NCBI RefSeq assembly: GCF_030409715.1
Contig: NZ_JAUFQI010000001.1
Span: 248,001-312,000, forward strand
Reading direction: 5' to 3'
Length of the DNA: 64,000 nucleotides
Origin: Reinekea marina
GTDB taxonomy: Bacteria; Pseudomonadota; Gammaproteobacteria; Pseudomonadales; Natronospirillaceae
Shown: in pieces, positions 19,716-28,750 of the stretch
Layout of the letters: each line of letters starts with the position of its first letter
Numbering within the stretch: position 1 is the stretch's first letter
The notes under the pieces: generated by a model
The model's input: only the letters and a program-made list of their open reading frames with translations
What the model was told of the DNA's origin: nothing
The model's database searches: none
Position numbers and translations under genes: made by a program

Positions 19716-19798
19716 CCTTTGTCTTTTTTTTGGGTTCTACATGTGATGGTGCTCACAAAACATGGTCCAATCTATCCATTCGTCTCTCAATAGTCAAA

Positions 19799-19837
19799 TT
19801 GATTATATTAATCAAAACTTTGATGGTTCAATTGAAT
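19799..19837 (-). promoter_or_regulatory. cluster of palindromes upstream of dptF
   Basis: Three overlapping or adjacent inverted repeats occur about 85-120 bp before dptF: TTGATTA-TAT-TAATCAA (19799-19815), ATCAAA-AC-TTTGAT (19811-19824) and TTCAATTGAA (19828-19837). They share the core ATCAA/TTGAT and look like a set of operator half-sites. The binding protein is unknown; DndB is one candidate. Confidence 0.4.
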
Positions 19838-19867
19838 ATAACTATCTCGAGCAACAAACTTAAGACA

Positions 19868-19894
19868 TAAAAAAACAGCGCCGAGGCGCTGTTT
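19868..19894 (-). terminator. intrinsic terminator of tkt
   Basis: Arms AACAGCGC (19874-19881) and GCGCTGTT (19886-19893) enclose a CGAG loop. Read on the minus strand the stem is followed by a run of seven T (19867-19873), 30 bp beyond the transketolase stop. Confidence 0.85.
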
Positions 19895-19923
19895 CTATTC
19901 ATTGCTTACGACGTGCGAATGAA

Positions 19924-21915
19924 TTAAATCTTAGAGTTTACTAACTCTACTAGTGCATCAGCAGTAATGCCGAAGTGCTTGAACAATTCACCGGCTGGGG
20001 CAGATTCACCGAAGGTGTCCATGCCGATGATGCCGCCTTCTAGGCCTACGTACTTGTACCAGAAGTCTTTGGCACCGGCTTCTATCGCGAAGCGTTTTGG
20101 TCCTGCTGGTAATACGCTGGCTTTATATTCATCGCTTTGTGCTTCGAATACATCGGTACAAGGCATTGATACAACTTGTACGTTTTTACCGGCCGCTTCT
20201 AATTTTGCAGCGGCTTCTACCGCTAGGCTTACTTCAGAACCGGTCGCAATCAATACCGCGTCTGGTGTGCCATTAGCCGCTTTCAGTACGTAACCACCTT
20301 TGGCAATGTTTGCAATTTGCTCAGGCGTACGTTCGTTGTGCGCTAGGTTTTGGCGAGAGAATACCAAAGCGTTTGGCGTTTCTTTGCTCTTTAACGCATA
20401 AACCCAAGACACGGCACTTTCTACCGCATCGGCCGGGCGCCAAGTGTTTAGGTTTGGCGTAGCGCGCATGGCGGCTAGTTGTTCAACCGGCTGATGCGTT
20501 GGGCCGTCTTCACCTAGACCGATAGAATCGTGCGTGTAAACGTGGATCAATGGCAACTTCATTAATGCCGCCATGCGTACCGCGTTACGTGCGTATTCCA
20601 TGAATATGAAGAAGGTTGCGCCGTAAGGTTTTAAGCCACCGTGCAACATAACGCCGTTCATGATGGCGCTCATACCAAATTCACGTACACCGTAGAAGCA
20701 GTAGTTGCCCGATGGGTCGGCGCTGCTGACGCCTTGCGCACCGCTCCAAAGTGTTAAGTTAGAACCGGCTAAATCGGCTGAACCACCAAACAATTCCGGT
20801 AGCGAAGGTGCCAATGCTTCTATAGAGTTTTGAGATGCTTTACGGCTGGCAATGGTGTCGCCTTTGGCATCGACTTCTTTGATGAATTGCTCTGCAATAT
20901 CATCGAAGTTATCGGGTAAGTCACCGGCCATACGACGGGTATATTCTGCGGCAAGCTCAGGGAATTCAGCGCTGTAAGCGGCGAATTTTTCTTCCCAAGC
21001 GGCTTGAGCGGCCTTACCTTTTTCTTGAGCGTTCCAAGCGTCTTGAATATCAGCGGGGATTTCAAACGCTGGCGCTGTCCAACCCAATTTTTCACGGGTC
21101 AGTTTAATTTCTTCATCACCTAACGGTGCGCCGTGGCAGTCTTCTTTGCCTTCTTTGTTTGGCGAACCAAAGCCGATGATGGTTTTGCAGCATATTAATG
21201 TAGGCTGTTCGGTGTTTTCACGAGCGGTTTCAATCGCCTGCTTAATTTCTTCAGGGTCGTGGCCATTTACACGTGGAATAACCTGCCAACCGTAAGACTC
21301 AAAACGCTGAACGGTGTCGTCGGTGAACCAACCTTCAACTTCACCATCGATAGAAATACCGTTGTCATCGTAGAATGCAACCAGCTTACCTAAGCCTAGT
21401 GTACCGGCGAGTGAACACACTTCATGAGAGATGCCTTCCATCATGCAGCCATCGCCCATAAAGGCGTATGTGTGGTGATCTACGATCTCGTGACCGTCGC
21501 GGTTAAACTGCGCCGCCAAAACCTTTTCAGCTAACGCCATACCCACCGCATTGGCAATACCTTGGCCTAGAGGGCCAGTAGTGGTTTCAACGCCTGGCGT
21601 GTAACCGTATTCTGGGTGGCCTGGTGTTCTGGAATCCATTTGACGGAAGTTTTTAATGTCGTCAATGGTGACATCGTAACCCGATAAATGCAGCAGTGAA
21701 TAAATAAGCATAGAGCCGTGGCCGTTTGATAACACAAAACGATCACGGTTAGACCAATCTGGGTTGGTAGGGTTGTGGCTTAGAAAATCGCTCCATAATA
21801 CTTGGGCGATATCGGCCATACCCATGGGCGCACCTGGGTGTCCAGACTTGGCTTTTTGAACGGCATCCATGCTTAAAGCACGAATGGCATTGGCTAAATC
21901 ACTACGAGAAGGCAT
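19924..21915 (-). CDS. tkt: transketolase
   Basis: A full-length 663-residue transketolase, the thiamine-diphosphate enzyme that moves two-carbon units in the pentose phosphate pathway. Visible signatures are the N-terminal [14 protein letters not shown], the TPP/Mg motif GDGCMMEG with downstream DDNGISIDG, the [19 protein letters not shown] loop, and the central [13 protein letters not shown]. It is monocistronic, with its own terminator downstream, and lies immediately beyond the right edge of the phosphorothioation island. Confidence 0.97.
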   Translation of the reverse strand: MPSRSDLANAIRALSMDAVQKAKSGHPGAPMGMADIAQVLWSDFLSHNPTNPDWSNRDRFVLSNGHGSMLIYSLLHLSGYDVTIDDIKNFRQMDSRTPGHPEYGYTPGVETTTGPLGQGIANAVGMALAEKVLAAQFNRDGHEIVDHHTYAFMGDGCMMEGISHEVCSLAGTLGLGKLVAFYDDNGISIDGEVEGWFTDDTVQRFESYGWQVIPRVNGHDPEEIKQAIETARENTEQPTLICCKTIIGFGSPNKEGKEDCHGAPLGDEEIKLTREKLGWTAPAFEIPADIQDAWNAQEKGKAAQAAWEEKFAAYSAEFPELAAEYTRRMAGDLPDNFDDIAEQFIKEVDAKGDTIASRKASQNSIEALAPSLPELFGGSADLAGSNLTLWSGAQGVSSADPSGNYCFYGVREFGMSAIMNGVMLHGGLKPYGATFFIFMEYARNAVRMAALMKLPLIHVYTHDSIGLGEDGPTHQPVEQLAAMRATPNLNTWRPADAVESAVSWVYALKSKETPNALVFSRQNLAHNERTPEQIANIAKGGYVLKAANGTPDAVLIATGSEVSLAVEAAAKLEAAGKNVQVVSMPCTDVFEAQSDEYKASVLPAGPKRFAIEAGAKDFWYKYVGLEGGIIGMDTFGESAPAGELFKHFGITADALVELVNSKI

Positions 21916-22216
21916 CTATAAGGTTCCTTTGAGTTGGATGTAACGCTTGGCACATTTTGAAAGCGCGGATTATCCCTGAATAGCGCCCTATTCGCAAAGC
22001 CAATTCGGCTATTTTCTAATCATTTCAGTCAATTGAATGAAACCAGGGTGAATTAATGTAAATTCAAGTTCTTCAACTATACTCATTTTTACAGGGTGAT
22101 CTTTCGTACCAAACGGGTTTTGACCATTGTTAAATTTGATCCAAGCTTTAGAGCACCATGTATATCGTTGCTTGCGATTCTTCTTATTTTCTCAGCACCA
22201 TGTTGTAAAGGTAACT
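21916..22216. other. divergent intergenic region, tkt and cupredoxin operon
   Basis: About 300 bp carrying the promoters of tkt (minus) and of the cupredoxin operon (plus). An open frame runs from 22127 into the cupredoxin gene but lacks signal-peptide logic before 22217. I see no clear palindrome or RNA element. Confidence 0.5.
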
Positions 22217-22900
22217 ATGCGAAACTACATCAAAATCACACTATTGTTTCACCTACTGCTAGTGACAAGCATTACTTCCGCGGCCTCGCTGAATGGCGTT
22301 CAACTGATAGACTTATCTGGCAAGCCCATCCCGAATGCTGTCATTGAAATGAGTGCCACGCCTACTGTAGAAGTTCGCACGCAATCGGAATATTTAATGG
22401 ACCAAGTCAATTTTGAATTTGTGCCAGAAGTGCTAATTATTCCAAGAAACGCCTATGTCCGATTCCCAAACAGCGATGACTCTCGCCACCATGTCTATTC
22501 GTTTTCTGAAACGAAACAATTTGAACTAAAGCTATTTTCCGGCAATCAGGCGCCGCCTGTTCAATTCGATAAAACAGGCGCAGTGGCCGTGGGTTGTAAC
22601 ATTCACGATAGAATGAATGGTTACATCTACATTACCGATTTCCCAATTGCGGTTAAAAGCGATGCCAATGGCATGACGGCAATACCCGAGTACAAAGAAG
22701 CCAGCACAAACGAAATCCAAGTATGGCATCCACTGCTCATGCGACCACAGCGGTTTAATCTGGCCAACCTGAACATTGATTCCAGCAATAATACGGTTAT
22801 TACGTTACCTATCGCATTGCCCGAAGTTCAAGAAGAAAGTTCAGACGCTATCAACAGCCTGAAGTCCCGTTTAAAGAGCTATAAAAACGATGGCGATTAG
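22217..22900 (+). CDS. exported cupredoxin-like protein (methylamine-utilization type)
   Basis: I place the start at the ATG at 22217 (227 residues), preceded by AAAGG, because it gives a signal peptide (MRNYIKITLLFHLLLVTSITSAAS). The frame opens 90 bp earlier. After a short carboxypeptidase-regulatory-like strand region, residues about 75-150 look like a cupredoxin: RHHVYSF supplies the first His, and GCNIHDRMNGY supplies Cys, His and Met, the expected type 1 copper ligands. It should be a periplasmic copper protein. It overlaps the next gene, a c-di-GMP phosphodiesterase, by 11 bp and heads a four-gene operon. The substrate or redox partner is unknown. Confidence 0.78.
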   Translation: MRNYIKITLLFHLLLVTSITSAASLNGVQLIDLSGKPIPNAVIEMSATPTVEVRTQSEYLMDQVNFEFVPEVLIIPRNAYVRFPNSDDSRHHVYSFSETKQFELKLFSGNQAPPVQFDKTGAVAVGCNIHDRMNGYIYITDFPIAVKSDANGMTAIPEYKEASTNEIQVWHPLLMRPQRFNLANLNIDSSNNTVITLPIALPEVQEESSDAINSLKSRLKSYKNDGD

Positions 22901-25232
22901 TTTTAGAAGCCGCCTGATTATTCTCTTTATTTTATTGGTCGGCATTACACTTTCTACATTAACTTGGGCTGTTTTACGCGCGTTGGATACCAATGCGGCG
23001 GTAAACGCCGAGCGCGAACTCTTAGTTGCCGAGCGAGTTTTTGAAACTTTATTGGAAGAGAACCGACGACAACTGACCGATAGAACATCACTGCTCGCCG
23101 AAGACTTTGGTTTTCGCCAAGCCATCGCCACCAATGAAGAACAAACTATTGTGAGTGCGTTGGTGAATCACGGTGAACGTATTGCCGCAGATCTAATATT
23201 GTTGATGGATACGAGTGGGGAAATACTCATTGGTACCCACGATTTATCGGGCTCGGTAACAAAAATCCAGCAGCAAACACAACAAATGTCGTCGCCTTTT
23301 AACGAACTCATCATTGCTGAGGAAGAACCTTTTCAGCTGGTTATGGTTCCGGTTTATGGGCCCGATCTTATTGCCTGGGTTGGGGTGGGGTTTAGTATCG
23401 ACGATAGCCTCATTGATAGCTTTCGATCTATTACCAAAGCCGATGTTAGCTTGTTGTTTCACAGCGAAACCCAAAGCAGCGTAAAGGTACTTTCGACATT
23501 AAACACAAACATTATGCAAAGCACGGCGACAAGCCAAAGTTTTGATTCCTTCACTACAGCTTATATAGCAGCGCTAGAAAACAAAGACTGGCTAAATTTA
23601 GAAACTAGCCTGCTCAACGGTGGCGAACAACGAATAAATCTTGTTCTGTCGGTAAGTTTACAGCAAGCCATCGCCGCCAATAGAGACCTACAAACCCAAA
23701 TGTTAGTGATTACCATTTTTATATTGATACTGGCGCTTGTAGTGTCTATTTTCATTGCAAATTCGTTTAACAAACCCATACACGCTTTAGTAAAAGCCGC
23801 ACGTAGAATTGCCCGTGGTGAATACCAACACAATATCAATGTACCGGGCAATACAGAGTTTAACGAATTAGGCGAGACACTGAATCAGATGCAGCACGAT
23901 ATTCAGGAGCGAGAGCAACATATAAGCCACCAAGCTGAGCACGATCTTCTAACCCACTTGCCAAATCGCCATAAAATGGCTTCTATTTTGAACCAACGGC
24001 TTTCCGATTCTAGCGGTAACTCTTCAATTGCTGTGCTTTTAGTTAAGCTTATAAATTTCGAGTCGCTCAGTGATATTTATGGCATGTCTATAATGGATTC
24101 GGTGTTAAAACAGGCCGCCGACATTTTAAAAAATAACTCTGAGGCTTGGCTTTCTCTTGGCCATGTTGGGCATGACGAGTTTTTAGTGCTTGTGCAGTTG
24201 GCACCGAATCAACCAATTGGTGGCACTGTTAACGCCATTAAAAATATCTTTGCTAAGCCCATCTATTGTAATCAAATAGAACTGACCCTAGACACCCGCA
24301 TTGGCGCGGTTATTTGCCCTGAACACGCTGATAACTATGAAGACACATTAAGACGCGCGCATATCGCGATGAATGAGGCAAGGCTGACCAACAGTTGTCA
24401 CTCCGTTTTTGATTCCCGTTTAGAAAAGCGGTACTTACGCAAACTGGAAGTCACACAAAGGCTTCAACAAGCGATAACGACCCAATCTTTCACCTTATTG
24501 TTTCAGCCGCAATTTAATTTAAAAGAAGGTCGAGTTCATTCCGCCGAAGCACTCATTCGTTGGCACGATGCTGAGTTGGGCCCTGTTTATCCAGACGAAT
24601 TCATACCATTAGCAGAAAGTTCCGGCGATATAACCTTAATTACAGAATGGGTCTTTAGTGAATCTCTTAATCAACTACAGCAATGGCAAGATCAAGGGTT
24701 TGATTTAGGCGTCAGCATTAATTTATCGGCAAGAGATATTCTCAAAAATGAATTTATAGACCACGTCTTAGACACCATAAAAGAGCGTCATATTCCCAGC
24801 CATTTGCTGATGCTAGAGGTCACCGAGAGTGCCATTGTGGAAGACATGGAGCACGCAATTCAAAATTTGCGCAGGCTCTATGATGCCGGAATACAGCTCG
24901 CAATGGATGACTTTGGCACAGGGTTCTCATCATTAGCGCAATTAAAAGAGCTCCCCGTACACGAGCTAAAAATCGACAAATCTTTTGTATTGAATTTGAA
25001 TGAGGATGCTGATGATCAAAAAATTGTACGATCTACCATAGAAATGGCTCATAGCCTTGGCATTAGCACCATTGCTGAAGGCACTGAAAACATAGAATCG
25101 ATCAACCTATTAAAAGCAATGAATTGTGACGCAATACAAGGGTATTTTCTAAGCAAGCCTATTAGTTCAGCTGAACTTTTAACCTGGCTTGTACAATTCA
25201 ATAAATCTGGACTCAATTATGAAACTCATTAA
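22890..25232 (+). CDS. membrane-bound GGDEF/EAL protein, probable c-di-GMP phosphodiesterase
   Basis: The 780-residue protein has a first membrane segment at about 8-30, a periplasmic sensor domain of about 240 residues, a second membrane segment near 270-290, a HAMP linker (FNKPIHALVKAARRIARGEY), a GGDEF-like domain and an EAL domain. The GGDEF site is GHDEF and the metal-binding Asp motif is replaced by LVKLINF, so cyclase activity is probably lost. The EAL domain keeps EALIRW, NLSARD, EVTES, DDFGTGFSS, KIDKSF and AEGTE, so hydrolysis of c-di-GMP is expected. It sits between a periplasmic cupredoxin and two more envelope genes that overlap or follow closely, suggesting that copper or haem redox state is the sensed input (inference). 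Confidence 0.88.
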   Translation: MAISFRSRLIILFILLVGITLSTLTWAVLRALDTNAAVNAERELLVAERVFETLLEENRRQLTDRTSLLAEDFGFRQAIATNEEQTIVSALVNHGERIAADLILLMDTSGEILIGTHDLSGSVTKIQQQTQQMSSPFNELIIAEEEPFQLVMVPVYGPDLIAWVGVGFSIDDSLIDSFRSITKADVSLLFHSETQSSVKVLSTLNTNIMQSTATSQSFDSFTTAYIAALENKDWLNLETSLLNGGEQRINLVLSVSLQQAIAANRDLQTQMLVITIFILILALVVSIFIANSFNKPIHALVKAARRIARGEYQHNINVPGNTEFNELGETLNQMQHDIQEREQHISHQAEHDLLTHLPNRHKMASILNQRLSDSSGNSSIAVLLVKLINFESLSDIYGMSIMDSVLKQAADILKNNSEAWLSLGHVGHDEFLVLVQLAPNQPIGGTVNAIKNIFAKPIYCNQIELTLDTRIGAVICPEHADNYEDTLRRAHIAMNEARLTNSCHSVFDSRLEKRYLRKLEVTQRLQQAITTQSFTLLFQPQFNLKEGRVHSAEALIRWHDAELGPVYPDEFIPLAESSGDITLITEWVFSESLNQLQQWQDQGFDLGVSINLSARDILKNEFIDHVLDTIKERHIPSHLLMLEVTESAIVEDMEHAIQNLRRLYDAGIQLAMDDFGTGFSSLAQLKELPVHELKIDKSFVLNLNEDADDQKIVRSTIEMAHSLGISTIAEGTENIESINLLKAMNCDAIQGYFLSKPISSAELLTWLVQFNKSGLNYETH

Positions 25233-26067
25233 AAATTGCTTTCGCCTAGCCGCCATTATTCTTTTTAGTGCTCAAGCTTTCTCTAATGACACCAGTAAAA
25301 TACTGGCAACCTCTGCACTGTCTTCAATAGAGGGTAGCGCAGGCGGCGGAATAGTGCCCTGGGCTGTGATAGGAGGCTATGGCAGTACTGGCGAATGGAG
25401 TGTTGCGGCCAGTAGCAGCCAAGTAAACGTAGAAGACTTCAAGCTTTCAACGCACAGCCTATTAGGCTCTTACAACAATCGCTTAGAGTTAAGCTACGCC
25501 CAACAAGCCCTGCAAGTTTTACCTTTAAATACAGCTATTGTTCAAAATATTTTCGGAGCCAAAGCGCGTCTTGCTGGCGATCTTATTTATCAAGACTGGC
25601 CTCAAGTCAGTGCGGGTTTTCAGTATAAAATTAACGAAAACCCCAGCATCGCAATTGATGTGTTAGGCGCTCAATCTGATCGAAGCACCGACTACTATAT
25701 AACAGCAAGCAAGCTGTGGTTACATGCGCTTGCCGAACGTAATTTACTTTTAAATGCAACGCTCCGCTATACCGATGCAAATCAAACGGGCTTATTAGGC
25801 TTTGGGCAAGGGTCAGAAAGCCAATACCGCTGGGTGGGTGAAGTCAGCGCGGGATTATTTCTGAATCATCAGTGGGCTATTGGCGGAGAATTTCGGCAGC
25901 AACCAAACAAGTTGGCATCGGTAGATGAGAGCCACTGGTGGGATCTCTATTCAGCTTGGTTTCCAAATAAACGCGTTGCTGTAGTAGCCGCCTATGTGGA
26001 TTTAGGCACCGTTGCCCTTTGGGAAGAGCAGCGTGGCATGTACCTTTCTATTCAAATAACCCATTAG
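25219..26067 (+). CDS. DUF3034 family envelope protein
   Basis: The likely start is the ATG at 25219 (282 residues), which gives a signal peptide ending at AQAFSND and overlaps the preceding gene by 14 bp; the frame opens at 25189. The mature protein begins with IEGSAGGGIVPWAVIGGYG, the hallmark of DUF3034, and alternates polar and hydrophobic residues in strands as in outer-membrane beta proteins (LELSYAQQALQV, WAIGGEFRQQPN). Function is unknown. Its location with cupredoxin, phosphodiesterase and haemoglobin genes suggests an outer-membrane partner of that system. Confidence 0.8.
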   Translation: MKLIKNCFRLAAIILFSAQAFSNDTSKILATSALSSIEGSAGGGIVPWAVIGGYGSTGEWSVAASSSQVNVEDFKLSTHSLLGSYNNRLELSYAQQALQVLPLNTAIVQNIFGAKARLAGDLIYQDWPQVSAGFQYKINENPSIAIDVLGAQSDRSTDYYITASKLWLHALAERNLLLNATLRYTDANQTGLLGFGQGSESQYRWVGEVSAGLFLNHQWAIGGEFRQQPNKLASVDESHWWDLYSAWFPNKRVAVVAAYVDLGTVALWEEQRGMYLSIQITH

Positions 26068-26074
26068 GTCCTTT

Positions 26075-26512
26075 ATGAATATTTTTATTAAGCTCATTCT
26101 TGCTTTAGTGGTCTCTATCTCTTTAGGTTGCGCGGGTTCGACACAATCAAATGCGCCGACTCTCTATGATCGTTTGGGTAAAAACCAAGGGATAAGCGAT
26201 ATTGTAGACAGCATGCTTTATGACATTGCCAGCAACGAAAAGCTGATTGAGTTTTTCATAGAGACCGACTTAGATAGATTTCGAACCAAGTTAATCGAAA
26301 TGCTTTGTGAAGTGAGTGATGGTCCTTGTGAATATACAGGTGACTCTATGAAGCAAGTGCATGAATCCATGGCGATTGACAAAAGCCACTTCGACGCATT
26401 AGTCACTAGCTTAGTAGCGGCAATGGATGAAAATAATGTTGAAGTGGGCGCACAAAATGACTTATTAGCTCGTTTAGTGCCATATTACCCTGAGGTGATT
26501 CCCAGCAATTAA
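26075..26512 (+). CDS. group 1 truncated haemoglobin lipoprotein
   Basis: This 145-residue protein carries a lipoprotein signal ending in SLGC (Cys19) followed by a complete group 1 truncated-haemoglobin fold beginning LYDRLGKNQGI. The proximal His is in MKQVHESM, and the EYTGDSM turn before it is the family signature. The usual B10 Tyr appears replaced by Leu (VDSMLYD), with Tyr one position later, and two Cys (CEVSDGPC) sit where they could form a disulfide, sensible for an exported globin. It is seven bases after the DUF3034 gene, closing the operon. An oxygen, NO or redox-sensing role in the envelope is inference. Confidence 0.84.
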   Translation: MNIFIKLILALVVSISLGCAGSTQSNAPTLYDRLGKNQGISDIVDSMLYDIASNEKLIEFFIETDLDRFRTKLIEMLCEVSDGPCEYTGDSMKQVHESMAIDKSHFDALVTSLVAAMDENNVEVGAQNDLLARLVPYYPEVIPSN

Positions 26513-26621
26513 CTTTAGCGGCATTAAAAAAAGGTGCAGCGCAGAGAACTGGCCGCACCAAAGGCCTCTATGGAAGAGACACACCGTAAACTGTGTATTG
26601 CAAGAACGCAGCTACACTATC

Positions 26622-26640
26622 GCAAATGATAATTATTATC
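26622..26640 (+). promoter_or_regulatory. Fur box upstream of the NMT1-PAS-GGDEF gene
   Basis: The 19-mer GCAAATGATAATTATTATC agrees with the Fur consensus at 16 of 19 positions by my count. It lies about 135 bp before the cyclase gene start and downstream of the haemoglobin operon. Confidence 0.72.
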
Positions 26641-26641
26641 A

Positions 26642-26681
26642 ATAACTAGCGCGTTGATTTTTGGTTCTTTTCGCTAGTTAT
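26642..26681 (+). repeat. 10-bp-arm inverted repeat next to the Fur box
   Basis: ATAACTAGCG (26642-26651) and CGCTAGTTAT (26672-26681) are perfect complements around a 20-base loop. It could be a second operator or a leader hairpin; there is no T-run, so it is not an obvious terminator. Confidence 0.55.
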
Positions 26682-26776
26682 GCACCTCACGTACTATGAA
26701 ACGTTGATTTTCCACGCTATCGCACTATGCTTATAACTTACTTTGTGTCTGCTATGGGCTTGAATTGAAAGGTTTA

Positions 26777-28741
26777 ATGTTAAAAAGAATCACTAAGAAG
26801 CTCATAGGGTGTTTTATTCTACCGACCTTATTTTTGGGCTCGGCTGTATTTTCAGAAGATTTAGAATCGGTTTCCTTAAAGCTAAAGTGGCAGCACCAAT
26901 TTCAATTTGCCGGTTACTATGCCGCCATTGAGAAAGGCTTTTACCGAGAGGCCGGGTTTGATGTAACACTTATCGTACACGATGGCTCTTCTGATCTATA
27001 CGACCCAATTATCAACAATGAAATTGAATTTGGCACCGCCGACTCTTCTCTTGTCGCTAGGCGGCTTAAAGGTGACCCACTCGTTGTACTTACGACGGTC
27101 TACCAACATTCTCCATCTGTTTTAATCAGTTTAAAAGAAAAAGGCGTGCTAGGTCCTTTTGAACTGAAGGGCAAACGAATTATGTTTCAGCGCAACGCTG
27201 ACGATGCGGCCCTACAAGCTTTGCTAATTTCTCTGGGCATTCAAGAATCGGATTACGAATTTGTGCCCCACTCTTTCAACAAGCTTGCGTTATTACAAGA
27301 CGAGCCAAGCATTGATGTAATGTCTGCCTACTTAAGCAACGAACCATTTTTGTTTAAAGAAAAAGGCCACGACGTTCAGATAATAGACCCAGCTAACTAC
27401 GGCATCGATTTTTACGGCGATTTACTCTACACCACCGAAGACTATATTAAGCAGTCTCCCGATCGAGCCATCGCCTTTAAGGATGCCAGCTTACGAGGTT
27501 GGCGATACGCTTTAGACAACCCAGAAGAAGTTTTTACTTGGCTGCAAACTAAGTACCCTTCCGGTAAAAGCTTGGCAGCGCTTGAATACGAAGCTGAAAT
27601 CATAAAAAAAATGGTCGCTCAAGACTTCGTACAACTCGGCAGTATGTACCCGGCGCGATTCAGCCGAATTGCAGATGTATATAAACAACTTGGTCTCGCA
27701 CCGAAAAGTGGCGATATATCTGGTTTAACGTTAGATGAATATCTCAAGCAAAAATCAGACACGTCTAAACAGTACTTACGCGCATTGGGTATTGTTTCAG
27801 CAATACTCATTAGCCTAATCGCGTTGCTGGTGATCGGAATGCGATCAATGCAGAGCACGATTAAAAAGCGCACATCACAATTATTTGAATTAAATAAAGA
27901 TTTAACACGCCAAATAGAATTGTCCGATAAGCACGTAATTTCGGCGACTATCGGTAGTAACGGTCTTTTTAAAGAAGTTTCGACCGCTTTTTGTCAGTTG
28001 GCAGGATACAGCCGTCAGGAATTACTCAGCATAGACCCAGAGCAACTCACCCCACCAGGATACCGTGAAGGGCGTAATGAAATTATTCATCGCGTTTTTG
28101 CGGGCACCTCAGAACACGGTGAAATACGGCAAATAAATAAAGACGGCTCTTCTTACTGGTTGCACATGTTTGCTGACCCTATTCGAGATGAGAACGGCAA
28201 TATTAATGCGATACAGATCACTGCAACTGATGTTACTGAGAAAAAACTCGTGCAACGATTATCTGAAACAGATGTGTTGACGGATATTGCAAATCGTAAA
28301 AAGCTCGACAGTACCTTAAAGCAGGAATGGGCTCGTTATATTCGCTACAAAGAAGTATTTTCAATTATCGTTTTAGATTTAGACCATTTTAAAAACATCA
28401 ATGATAGCTTTGGGCACCCTGAAGGGGATCGGGTGTTAAAGGCCGTAGCCGACGCCATTACCTTAGTTATTCGCAATACCGATTTGGTCGGCCGTTGGGG
28501 CGGTGAGGAGTTTTTAGTTATATTACCTCTTACGCCTATTGAAAATGCTGTTCATGTCGCTGAAAAGTTACGATTGGCAATCAACCGATTAGACGGATTT
28601 CCAATGTTGGATGTTTCGGCGAGCTTTGGTGTTGCCTCTTCAGATCAAGTCATTGATTTAGATAACCTATTCAGAATTGCAGATGCCGCACTATACACCG
28701 CCAAAGAAAGTGGCCGAAATTGTGTCAGAGCCGCCGACTAG
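26777..28741 (+). CDS. NMT1/THI5-like sensor diguanylate cyclase with PAS domain
   Basis: I prefer the ATG at 26777 (GAAAGG upstream) to the TTG at 26765. A signal peptide is followed by a periplasmic NMT1/THI5-like binding domain (SLKLKWQHQFQFAGYYAAIEKGFY, residues about 30-300), a membrane segment (GIVSAILISLIALLVIG), a PAS domain (FKEVSTAFCQLAGYSRQELL to IQITATDVTEKK) and a C-terminal GGDEF domain. The cyclase looks active: LDLDHFKNINDSFGH, GGEEF, and an I-site RNTD five residues before it. It would make c-di-GMP in response to a periplasmic ligand, perhaps a pyrimidine or similar small molecule. A Fur box upstream suggests iron control. Confidence 0.9.
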   Translation: MLKRITKKLIGCFILPTLFLGSAVFSEDLESVSLKLKWQHQFQFAGYYAAIEKGFYREAGFDVTLIVHDGSSDLYDPIINNEIEFGTADSSLVARRLKGDPLVVLTTVYQHSPSVLISLKEKGVLGPFELKGKRIMFQRNADDAALQALLISLGIQESDYEFVPHSFNKLALLQDEPSIDVMSAYLSNEPFLFKEKGHDVQIIDPANYGIDFYGDLLYTTEDYIKQSPDRAIAFKDASLRGWRYALDNPEEVFTWLQTKYPSGKSLAALEYEAEIIKKMVAQDFVQLGSMYPARFSRIADVYKQLGLAPKSGDISGLTLDEYLKQKSDTSKQYLRALGIVSAILISLIALLVIGMRSMQSTIKKRTSQLFELNKDLTRQIELSDKHVISATIGSNGLFKEVSTAFCQLAGYSRQELLSIDPEQLTPPGYREGRNEIIHRVFAGTSEHGEIRQINKDGSSYWLHMFADPIRDENGNINAIQITATDVTEKKLVQRLSETDVLTDIANRKKLDSTLKQEWARYIRYKEVFSIIVLDLDHFKNINDSFGHPEGDRVLKAVADAITLVIRNTDLVGRWGGEEFLVILPLTPIENAVHVAEKLRLAINRLDGFPMLDVSASFGVASSDQVIDLDNLFRIADAALYTAKESGRNCVRAAD

Positions 28742-28750
28742 AAATTAAAA

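Noticed and set aside
26520..26565. Terminator after the haemoglobin gene
   Set aside because: GGTGC and GCACC can pair, but the stem has mismatches and no T-run follows on the plus strand.
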